In this document: positions 58,501 through 64,000 of the stretch, piece after piece | Layout of the letters: each line of letters begins with the position of its first letter | Position numbering within the stretch: the first letter of the stretch is position 1 | DNA from: Nymphaea colorata | Lineage: Eukaryota; Streptophyta; Magnoliopsida; Nymphaeales; Nymphaeaceae | Direction: 5' to 3' | Length of the DNA: 64,000 bases | Assembly (NCBI RefSeq): GCF_008831285.2 | Contig: NC_045143.1 | Coordinates: 23,316,302 to 23,380,301 of the forward strand | Program-made: the position numbers and the translations under genes | The notes under the pieces: model-generated | The model's database searches: none | Told to the model about the DNA's origin: nothing | The model's input: the letters and a program-made list of their open reading frames with translations, nothing else

Positions 58501-61500
58501 AATATTCCGGAGTCAAAATTCCACTTGAAAATGGAATTGGAATTTTCATTCCACTTCCATCCAATTCTAATTCCCACGTGTTTGATGACTTAGAATCTTC
58601 ATTCCAGAATTGAAAATTCCTTGTTTGATTGAAATGGAATTAAAATTTGGAATTGAGTGATCGTTGGATTGAAATAAACTGCTGCAGCGCTCTAACTTGA
58701 AGCACAACTCCATTAGCAATTTACAAATAAAAAAAAAAACAGCTTAGATGAAAATAAGCATGATGGTAGCTTGACACTGAAAATTCATTTACCATTTTTG
58801 CAAGTTACAACCTCATAAAAGTCTTACAAATAATGAAATATACAAAATCAGGTAAAAAAATATTCGAAAAAACCAATAAATGAATATTACTCAATTGCAC
58901 AAAAAAATAACAAATTGCAATGGTAGAAGAAACGAAAAACATTGTTTCTAGTTTTTGGTGTTTTCTAGCTTAGTGTTAATGCCTTATCCACAATTTCTGC
59001 TCTTCAACCAAGCAAGACAAATGATCTGCTGCCAGAGAAAACAAATTTAAGATCAAAGACAAGAAAAACATATAGAAAGTGCAAAAATATTAAGCTTTAT
59101 TGAGTTAACGTTTATCAAGTTAAACAAAAAACACAAAAAAGTATACATTCTCCTCTCTAGTTAAATCTTATCAAGTTTTGAGTCTGTTTTTCCAGTGACT
59201 CAAAAAACAAGAGGACATGTTCCCTTTTCTCAACCACTCACCACATTACTTTTTGGGTCAAAGAGAAGCTCCTCTCCCTCCCTTGTTAATCAACAGGTAG
59301 AAATCATATCCCAATCTGATTTTAAGAAAGTAGCGTCTCAATGCAAGTGTAACACCTCAAAAGTTTAGTTTTGAATTGAAGACTATGAGAGATCTTCAAG
59401 GGTTATTAAAATAGTTGATTGTCATGATTTCTAGTCTCTTTCGGGTTAGAACCAAAACTACAAGGGAGTGGGTTGGGATCTGCCTCTCCCTTGTTCTCCG
59501 TTTCTTTTCTTTGAAAGACCAGGGGCCCGAGCGCGGGAATGGGTCAGGTCGTTATAGTGGTATGAGAGCATAGTTCAACACTTGGGCTTGGGGTCCCACG
59601 AAAGCTGACGCATGTGCCTTAAGGGGGGGCTGGATTGTAACATCACAAAAGTTTAGTACCGTATTGAAGATAGAACTTTGGCGTCTTATGAAGGGGGTTA
59701 CTAAGTGATTAGTTTTCATGGTTCTAGCCTTTTTTTTAGGCTGAAACTGAAACTGTTAAGGGTAGGTTCGGATCCATTGGACCAGGGGCCCGAGCTTGAG
59801 AGTGGGTCGCGTCGCTACAATGGTAATGCCAAATGCTTTCACTAGGCTTCTTAGTCATGCTTTCTCTGAATCTGATGGCTTCTTTTGGCTGGCGAGACCA
59901 ACCGGGGGATCAACTATAGAGGCACAATCGTACATGGCTGAAAGAAGGGGACAAAAGTTTTGGTATCTGATTCAAACCACAAGTTCCCAAAAGAAAAATG
60001 GTTCTAGTGCTTCAGTTCCACACCATTTACACCTCTAGTCATTGCATTCAAGGGCACTAAATCCCTCTATTATGCTTCGTGAACCACTTTCCAAGCTGCC
60101 TTTAACATCGTGACACTTGAGCACATGGCAATTAGTGCAGTTTCAACCAATAAGTTCATCTAAATCTAGTTCCTGACCTTGTACTCATGAACCCATCTTC
60201 TTTGAATCAACACATCTGTGTCATCATAAGTGGCCAAAATTAACCATTGTAGAATTGGGCACTACTCCTGTTCAAGCATTTGTCGACATGAACTGGACCA
60301 TTTCCGGATTGCTTCCACAAGACCATAGTTACAAATAACGTTTTGGAGTTTTAAACGGCGAGGTTTTTTCGGGTATAATACGGTGACCTTGAAAAAAATG
60401 GGAAAAAACAGGAAAAATACGGTAAATTTTTCTAAATTAAAAAAAAAAAACTAAAAGTGGGGGGAAATAAAATAAGTGATAAACTAATAACACAAACATC
60501 AAAATATAAGTAGATTTGCAACAAACAAAAAATTGAAAATGAAAAAAGTGAAAAAAACGTGGAAAAAACGTTAAAAACGTTTTTAACGGTTTAAACAAAA
60601 CGTTTTTTTTTTAGTTTTAAACACCAATCTAATTTATCGCGTTTTTTTGATGTTTTTTCCAAAAAAACGTGTTTTTTGTGATTCATATGTCATTAATCAA
60701 ACATAAAGGCACGTGAGAAATAAAACACCTATTCCTAATGGGTTGGGTCTGGACCAAGATCCAAACCCGTCTGGTCATCCTTTAACACGTGGATCCATAG
60801 GGAATTTTGATTCCAGAATTAAAATTGGACCTCCTAGGGCCAGATTTTGATTCCAGAATTTTCATTCCGAAATCGATCCTTAATTCCAGGATCAAAATGC
60901 TGTGTTTGATTTACCTTGTTAAGACTTTGAGAATAAAAGAGGTTACCAGAAATCACCACTTGCAGCAACTACTAAGCTTCAGGAAATTTCCACCTGCAAT
61001 AACAGCTGCCGATGGCCCTTTCCCTTTCTGTTTCACTGCTCACGTTCTACCTCTTCCCTTTTTCCTGGAAAGTATTCAGACTCAGACCTTTTTGTCCTGA
61101 AGTCCTGTCATCTTTTTGTATGAAAGGAAAATTCATTCTTGTACAAGTTTTTAGCTTTTTTACGTTTAATATATGCATTTCTCCCTTCATTGAGAAAAAT
61201 GCTTCCTGAAGTAAAGCTTTTCCTTGCAATCAAATGCCGCCTAAGGGTGATGTGTAACTAGTGTGATCTCTTTCGACGTCTGTATCTATGTGATGCAGCA
61301 TCCTACAAAAAGGTCGCTGCTAAGTTTGAGAATGATCTTTGTGTGTATGCTTTTAAGTATCAGTTTAAATTGAGGTTTTGTTTTATCTGATTCTTGTTAT
61401 TTTGGTGAATGGAGCTAATGCATATGGTGTGATGGATATAAAATTGTCCAAACTGCTTGGTTTGGCACTTGCAGAGATTTTAGTCACAGCTCAAATGCCT

Positions 61501-61869
61501 CAAAAGTTTCAGTGCAAGAAGCAGAAACTATAACCTCAGATGTTCCCCCTTTACGTTCAGGTATTTGATATTCATTTATCTAGGAAGTTGTAATTGTGCA
61601 GTGCCTTTTGTGTTCAGGTTCCTCCTTGTTCCTGCATTGTTTATGCAAAACCTTTTCTTTTTCATTTTTTATGAAAATTTAATAGCACAAGTATTATTAA
61701 TTTACTATGCATGGTTTTACAGTCTAAATAGATCGTGGTCACAAAACCTACTGCATGGTTCGAACTGCTGGTGAGTGGTATGATGATTTTCTTGCTTGCA
61801 CTTTAATTTACAGGTTCAAGGGAGGACATTGATTTGGTTCTTCGATTGACACCTAAGTGGTCTGCAAGT
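32584..61869 (+). CDS. ARM/HEAT-repeat superfamily protein (5' part, 14 exons)
   Basis: Helical-repeat protein of unknown molecular role, resembling from memory the Arabidopsis At3g57570 ARM-repeat family. Fourteen exons join with matching phases: 32584-32770, 32855-32955, 35600-35806, 35875-35957, 41458-41755, 42796-42889, 43003-43139, 50712-50885, 54559-54764, 54844-54984, 55077-55165, 57787-57934, 61475-61560, 61814-61869 (2007 nt, 669 codons). Landmarks are LGRSLEALLGSRQRELDAVL, FLHKYVKDCVGRSEPMDHIL, DGYELPTRLAVAAADCIL, WNRKSRPLHAKGLGQVLKWL and SREDIDLVLRLTPKWSAS. Leucine-rich helix pairs fit ARM/HEAT folding. The remainder lies downstream of the window. No frame damage was seen. ATG at 32584 was chosen; ATG at 32599 in the same frame is possible. 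Confidence 0.8.
32855..32955 (+). CDS. ARM gene exon 2
   Basis: 101 nt, phase 1 in, 0 out: GPLDDALLFLHKYVKDCVG to LVPIIES. Its donor GTGTGC runs straight into a long (CT)n tract. Confidence 0.85.
32961..32989. repeat. (CT)n microsatellite at a splice donor
   Basis: Uninterrupted CT run starting at intron position 6 of the exon 2 donor. Confidence 0.92.
32990..35599 (+). other. ARM gene intron 2, nothing recognised
   Basis: A 2.6-kb intron ending in ATCACAG. Minus-strand open frames at 33796-34146 and 34766-35059 match nothing I know. Confidence 0.55.
35600..35806 (+). CDS. ARM gene exon 3
   Basis: 207 nt, phase 0 both ends: AAKLKGSKRFKQMLGIIQWL, then DLVGIITRKVDHFISLGWC and a helix ending SANRSPE. 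Confidence 0.87.
35875..35957 (+). CDS. ARM gene exon 4 (least certain)
   Basis: Needed to connect exon 3 (phase 0) with exon 5 (phase 2). The only frame that ends in phase 2 at the TTCAG/GTTTGT donor is open from 35875, after an AACGAG acceptor, and reads VKFLSKFSCIKQTCFPMFLN. The more typical acceptor GACAG at 35866 would give a stop in that phase. The precise start is therefore in doubt. Confidence 0.5.
36490..36721. repeat. 116-bp tandem duplication
   Basis: CTTTTTCTTTAGATGTTGTG through CAGTTTTATTATACT occurs twice in a row with about one difference (units start at 36490 and 36606). Confidence 0.88.
38023..41121. mobile_element. Long TGTCACACCCC repeat, copy 1 (LTR-type remnant)
   Basis: Begins TGTCACACCCCAAC, a start common in plant gypsy-type LTRs. 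The first ~1.5 kb aligns in order with 62262-64000. No gag-pol was seen. A GA-rich, then GC-rich part follows (40360-41120), ending in GGGTCTGGGTCTGGTCC words. The right border is a guess; A-runs at both proposed ends (38018-38022, 41122-41126) are too simple to prove a duplication. Confidence 0.55.
40360..40880. repeat. Purine-rich (GA) tract with GAGAGAGTGCA.ACAGAG repeats
   Basis: About 500 bp of strongly strand-asymmetric GA sequence. GAGAGTGCAAACAGAGAG-like words recur at about 40620, 40668 and 40811. Open frames across it are artefacts. Confidence 0.75.
41458..41755 (+). CDS. ARM gene exon 5
   Basis: 298 nt, phase 2 in, 0 out: IQRDGYELPTRLAVAAADCI, a Ser-rich variable linker, then LLWEHLDEVASLVQKLQA. 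Donor GTATGT. Confidence 0.87.
41756..42795 (+). other. ARM gene intron 5
   Basis: No element defined. A/T-rich with GAGATTTTC/GAGAATATC-like words at 42240-42500, similar in flavour to 37700-37920. Confidence 0.5.
42796..42889 (+). CDS. ARM gene exon 6
   Basis: 94 nt, phase 0 in, 1 out: WNRKSRPLHAKGLGQVLKWL then RVFEESSQCEP. One of the most diagnostic blocks of the family. Confidence 0.88.
43003..43139 (+). CDS. ARM gene exon 7
   Basis: 137 nt, phase 1 in, 0 out: DELVIKTGQSLLISCWRHYA then YWNFMDMLGEYLGAMQ. Confidence 0.86.
43470..44010 (-). pseudogene. LINE (L1-type) RNase H fragment
   Basis: On the minus strand AILCGLKLA, a stop, then EHGFRKVIVKSDSLLAVNKV, FQMVKQCQDLL and HIYREANMCADFLA follow the order of the RNase H domain at the end of plant L1-type LINE ORF2 (SDS.. 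catalytic region and the REAN..AD.LA motif). At least two stops are present. No poly(A) tail or target duplication was identified. Confidence 0.78.
44337..44584 (-). repeat. 3' LTR of copia C
   Basis: 248 bp, TGTTGATG to TCTACA on the minus strand. It includes the palindrome GGGTCGGGTTTG/CAGACCTGACCC at 44538-44565. Confidence 0.9.
45089..45332. repeat. 122-bp tandem duplication in copia C RNase H
   Basis: AACATACAAAAGGCCCTTAC through ACATTAACTGCAAAAGT occurs twice (units start at 45089 and 45211) with two or three differences. 122 is not a multiple of three, so it shifts the frame. Confidence 0.9.
46221..46652. repeat. 216-bp tandem duplication in copia C spacer
   Basis: GACATAAATAGAGAAGATAT through GATTGAGATTAGTATC occurs twice (units start at 46221 and 46437). 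The unit is a multiple of three. It repeats the conserved RSCVQYPIGNF segment. Confidence 0.9.
49191..50095 (-). other. Copia C leader
   Basis: About 0.9 kb between gag and the 5' LTR, unusually long. On the + strand words like CTCAGGCGAC/CTCGGGCGAC and GACGGTGGACGGC recur every 30-60 bp, so it was built by short duplications. The frames across it are not genes. Confidence 0.65.
50096..50337 (-). repeat. 5' LTR of copia C
   Basis: 242 bp. It includes a palindrome with 12-bp arms GGGTCGGGTCTG/CAGACCCGACCC and a 4-nt spacer at 50291-50318. Confidence 0.9.
50712..50885 (+). CDS. ARM gene exon 8
   Basis: 174 nt, phase 0 both ends: IYVQEDGYGEQSDEASSVE, then TRKFFLNCISLILGRLDSGE and ILTVLFAQ. Donor GTAAGA. 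Confidence 0.86.
51717..51889. repeat. Pyrimidine-rich tract
   Basis: About 170 bp almost wholly C and T on the + strand, made of CTTTTTCCCTCTT- and TCTCTC-like words. Confidence 0.8.
52224..54034 (-). mobile_element. Internally deleted copia element D
   Basis: Two similar short LTRs (52224-52395, 53871-54034; both open TGCGAT..TTAATTGGGAGA on the + strand) enclose about 1.5 kb. A PBS-like TGGTATTAGAG (minus strand) abuts the right LTR; a polypurine tract (CTTCAGGGGGAA) abuts the left. Between them only the end of pol survives: VVYVDDIILT of RT (about 53350-53395), FLGVEVARSSEGIVISQ (53200-53300) and RNase H words LCDNKAATYIANYSVFHART (about 52590-52660). Gag, protease and integrase are gone. 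No matching 5-bp target duplication was found. Confidence 0.78.
54263..54528. mobile_element. CTTAGTAGT MITE, copy 2 (reversed)
   Basis: 266 bp, reverse-oriented relative of 5026-5322. Ends CTTACTAGCCAAAAG and CTTTTGACCACTAA. Interior CCTAGG words (CTAGCCTAGG, ACCTAGGTTGCCCAG) match the other copy in reverse, and the polypyrimidine run appears here as a purine run (54330-54440). The target duplication is unclear. Its right end is 30 bp before the ARM gene exon at 54559. Confidence 0.68.
54559..54764 (+). CDS. ARM gene exon 9
   Basis: 206 nt, phase 0 in, 2 out. The acceptor TTGAAAG at 54558 keeps the frame and gives IRCIDGDVVEGSVDILRTII; the alternative TTAG at 54563 does not. It continues PMEAALPLLLNLLDGRDVLA to VAEYCF. 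Confidence 0.8.
54844..54984 (+). CDS. ARM gene exon 10
   Basis: 141 nt, phase 2 in and out: YPDQGLQEIFGRLDSKNHVQ, then RRNAIDVLSELMSLCADSGN. Confidence 0.85.
55077..55165 (+). CDS. ARM gene exon 11
   Basis: 89 nt, phase 2 in, 1 out: RDIAKHLLERLGDEELINRV then SAAKLFSQL. A HEAT-like helix pair. Confidence 0.85.
55770..56713 (-). mobile_element. Copia E: RT fragment, leader and LTR
   Basis: On the minus strand a presumed LTR (about 56397-56713, starting TGTTAGAACATG) is followed by a PBS-like TGGTATGAGAGC (about 56386-56397), a short leader, then directly an RT piece with FMDVKNAFL (about 55925-55950). Gag, protease and integrase are therefore deleted. The LTR carries a GTCTGG..CCCAGAC inverted word near 56656-56682. 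The other LTR was not found. Confidence 0.62.
57149..57350 (-). mobile_element. LTR-like fragment
   Basis: On the minus strand sequence containing TGTCCCATAC and CCCTAATCTTTATTTAAG ends next to TGGTACCAAAGC, which resembles a primer-binding site. The purine-rich run at 57170-57240 lies within it. No coding region or partner LTR was found. Confidence 0.4.
57787..57934 (+). CDS. ARM gene exon 12
   Basis: 148 nt, phase 1 in, 2 out: DPSFVLPALLKYIYSHDKRL, then SDAVVTLLKCQKDKLDVVSV to LLDCL. Confidence 0.87.
59348..59819 (+). mobile_element. TRIM-like miniature LTR element
   Basis: Two related ~200-bp repeats (59348-59556 and 59636-59819) both start TGTAACA, share CACAAAAGTTTAG-type, ACCAGGGGCCCGAGC and GGGTC.GGTCG-like words, and end GTTATA/GCTACA. 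Between them is only 79 bp: TGGTATGAGAGC, a PBS-like word one base after the first repeat, and AAGGGGGGGCTGGAT, a polypurine tract directly before the second. Size and layout fit a terminal-repeat retrotransposon in miniature. No matching 5-bp target duplication was found. Confidence 0.68.
60324..60689. mobile_element. CATAGTCAC MITE, copy 3
   Basis: About 366 bp, starting CATAGTTACAAATAACG and ending GTTTTTTGTGATTCATATG, with the family's internal order (AAACGGCGAGGTTTTTTCGGG, AACTAATAACACAAACATC, TTGCAACAAA). Ends are more diverged than in copy 1 and no target duplication is visible. Confidence 0.72.
61475..61560 (+). CDS. ARM gene exon 13
   Basis: 86 nt, phase 2 in, 1 out: DFSHSSNASKVSVQEAETIT then SDVPPLRS. 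A poorly conserved linker, supported mainly by phase and splice sites. Confidence 0.68.
61814..61869 (+). CDS. ARM gene exon 14 (last visible)
   Basis: 56 nt, phase 1 in, 0 out: SREDIDLVLRLTPKWSAS, then donor GTAAGC. The family continues here, so further exons must lie beyond the window. Confidence 0.82.
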
Positions 61870-62261
61870 GTAAGCTGACTTGATGTTTTTCCTCTTTTGA
61901 GAATCTTATGATGCCTAAAACCGTCATTTCCTTAAGTCTGTACTGCCGAATAGTGTTTCTTCATGCTACTCCACTGCTGGTTTTGTTGTTGAGCCTCTGG
62001 TGTTTACTCTCTGGTTTCCTTTACTAAATGTTTCTGGCCCTTAACAATCTACAGCAAAGTGAGGAGTATCTATTCACGAGTTAGATGATACTGATCGACA
62101 TTCTCCATTATAGTTTGCTGGTTATTCTTTTTTGACTTTGATTGCATTTATCTTTAAGGCAGCTATTACTGAAGATAGACCTTGTTGTATAAACAGAAGC
62201 CCATGGTTAAACAATGACCAAAGGCATTAGTGCACTAGATTTGAACTGTTTGAACAGTTTA
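61870..62261 (+). other. ARM gene intron 14, no element recognised
   Basis: Presumed start of the intron leading to exons outside the window. Confidence 0.5.
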
Positions 62262-64000
62262 TGTCACACCCCAACCCTTTTGATCCTCAATTAATTTTTT
62301 TTTCTTTTTAAAACATAAAACGTTGAGGTGCGACGACACAACAATTCAAAAAGGGAGGAGCTATGCAATTCAAAACAATAAGGCAAAATTTCATTTATAT
62401 AACAATTTCAGTTCATACAAAAATCACATCAAGATATATGACAAAATGCCCCAAACCACAACTTTGATGTTTAACAAAAACATGACATCAAAGAGATTTA
62501 AGCATGACGCGCCGACACCACAAAAGACCCAAAACCTCCCCAGTAGGATGTGAGTAGAGCCATCTGATAACCTGCTGTCCGATCCGCCAAAACCTGAAAA
62601 AGAGAAACAGTTGAAGGCTTAGCCTTTGCAGTATGGCAACAAGCCAGGTAAATCCCTAACCCTCTTAGGTATGGTTCAAGTATGAGAGATAGCGATTACG
62701 AAAACAAATTACTATCATGTCGTGGTAGGGCACTCAGTCATATGACTTGTAAAGAAGACCCCTCACATAAATCACGACACATTCACGATTCACATGCAAC
62801 TCATGTATAAACATATCATTCTCATTCATTTCATTCATATTAACTTTAGTGAATTGACAGTTTCTGTGGGTGCAAACACAGACACGTGCACACCGTGGGC
62901 AGCCTACAGTCGGGATACAACCCCGTGGTAGGGCACTCAGTCATATGACTTGTCAAGAAGACCCCTCACATAAATCACGACACATTCACGATTCACATGC
63001 AACTCGTGCATAAACATATCATTTTCATTCATTTCATTCACATTCTTTCATTCACATTAACTTTAGTGAATTGACAGTTCCTGTGAGTGCAAACACAGGC
63101 ACGTGCACACCGTGGGCGGCTTACAGCCGGGAGACAATCCCGTGGTGGCCCGAAACGATATGGATCCATTCCCACTGCAGCGGAAGAGCACTCGTCCATG
63201 GATGTGTGAATTCCAATGAGAGATACTCAGCCTTCCCTAGGACACCTAGTTTGGGAAGGCGGGAGCCCAACGCTCCAAGCACATCACACAACAATACCCT
63301 GGTGCCTTGCACCGCCTGCGCTCCGAATAGGCTCGACCAGTGGCGAAGGTGGGACAACTCCCAAACACATTGCCACAGCCCATTGGCCTCTCATCTCTTA
63401 TTCTTTCTTTCTTATCATTATAATTGCACATTTACAAAATGGTTGGCTAGCTCATGAGGTTGGTTCACTTTACGAGTGCACCCACACCTCCAATTGCCTT
63501 CACATGAGGGCTACATATATCATTAACATTCTTTGCTAGCCATCATAACAATACGGGTACAACTACCCTCCAATTTCATTCAATTGCATTATTGCTCATG
63601 CAACAATTCACAACATTCACATTTATCAAAATTTACATTTATCAAATACATCGATCACATCTTTCAAAGCTTAGCCAAATCCCGGAGAGTAGTCTCGATC
63701 CGTGATTGACTCGTACCTGTCCTATACAATTATCATTCTATGATGCTCTCTAATACATAATCGGGGTCGATGAGATAACTCGACTCGATACCCCACCGCA
63801 TCTGTCCTAAACAGTTATTACTTCTAGCATGCATATGCAATGGCGTAGTAATTTTCAAAACAAGCTTCTGATAGCATTCCAACACAAAACTTATCACATA
63901 ACAAATCATTTACATGCATACGTACATTCACTCACAACACAATCGTTCAACCACATCACAATCGTAGGATCACATGATCTTGAAAACACACATTCACAAG
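62262..64000. mobile_element. Long TGTCACACCCC repeat, copy 2 (runs off the window)
   Basis: Begins TGTCACACCCCAACCC and parallels 38023 to about 39545 throughout: ACATAAAACGTTGAGGTGC, CCTGAAAAA, GTGAATTGACAGT, GGTGGCCCGAAACGATATGG and CCTTGCACCGCCTGCGCTC. No coding domain was seen. It contains the tandem duplication at 62725-63150. Confidence 0.65.
62725..63150. repeat. ~213-bp tandem duplication in repeat copy 2
   Basis: GTAGGGCACTCAGTCATATG recurs at 62725 and 62938, and the following ~200 bp repeat with minor differences. Copy 1 at 38023 has a single unit. Confidence 0.85.

Larger units (their letters stand above)
58467..60896. mobile_element. Possible large TIR element with GGAATT-rich ends
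   Basis: The left end GCATTTGATTGG..TAGAATTTGG and the right end read inward (GCATTTTGATCC, then TGGAATTAAGG) align, and both arms are filled with GGAATT/AATTCC words able to pair. The termini and target duplication are not certain, and no transposase was seen. Such GGAATT-rich foldback ends occur in several plant MITE families. Confidence 0.4.
57935..61474 (+). other. ARM gene intron 12 with nested elements
   Basis: A 3.5-kb intron. GGAATT-rich inverted ends at about 58455-58660 and 60795-60905 may bound one ~2.4-kb insertion that contains the TRIM-like element and MITE copy 3. Confidence 0.6.

Noticed and set aside
63071-63539. Frames of 107-128 codons
   Set aside because: They lie within the TGTCACACCCC repeat; the parallel frame in copy 1 (38547-38943) is not conserved as a protein.

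Overview
This is nuclear DNA of a flowering plant: AT-rich, with spliced genes, long introns packed with transposable elements, and plant-type copia, gypsy, LINE and hAT remains. The species cannot be read from the sequence.

Two host genes lie on the + strand. (1) The 3' part of SKI3, the TPR scaffold of the cytoplasmic SKI mRNA-decay complex, covers 4682-24041: eight phase-compatible exons (661 residues), a natural stop at 24041, earlier exons lying before the window. (2) The 5' part of a large ARM/HEAT-repeat protein (resembles, from memory, the Arabidopsis At3g57570 family) covers 32584-61869: fourteen phase-compatible exons (669 codons), continuing beyond the window. About 8.5 kb of non-coding DNA separates them.

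Most of the rest is transposon. A 13.7-kb SKI3 intron (5419-19094) holds an intact-looking hAT transposon (5613-9040, matching TIRs, 8-bp target duplication, two-exon transposase of 725 aa) and a nest: a young full-length copia element A (9909-15349, TSD CCCTC) inside an older reversed copia element B. The intron ends in a duplicated splice-acceptor segment. Introns of the ARM gene hold a LINE RNase H relic, a full-length decayed copia element C (44337-50337, TSD CTATC), a deleted copia D (52224-54034), LTR remains around 55.8-57.4 kb, a 472-bp TRIM-like element (59348-59819), and two direct copies of a long repeat starting TGTCACACCCC (38023 and 62262).

Two short hAT-like MITE families recur: CATAGTCAC elements (2850, 29911, 60324) and CTTAGTAGT elements (5026, 54263); each CTTAGTAGT copy ends 30-44 bp before an exon. 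A GGGTC..GACCC palindrome recurs in several otherwise unrelated elements. I found no RNA genes, CRISPR arrays or bacterial-type systems. The most interesting content is transposon architecture and its contact with host splicing.
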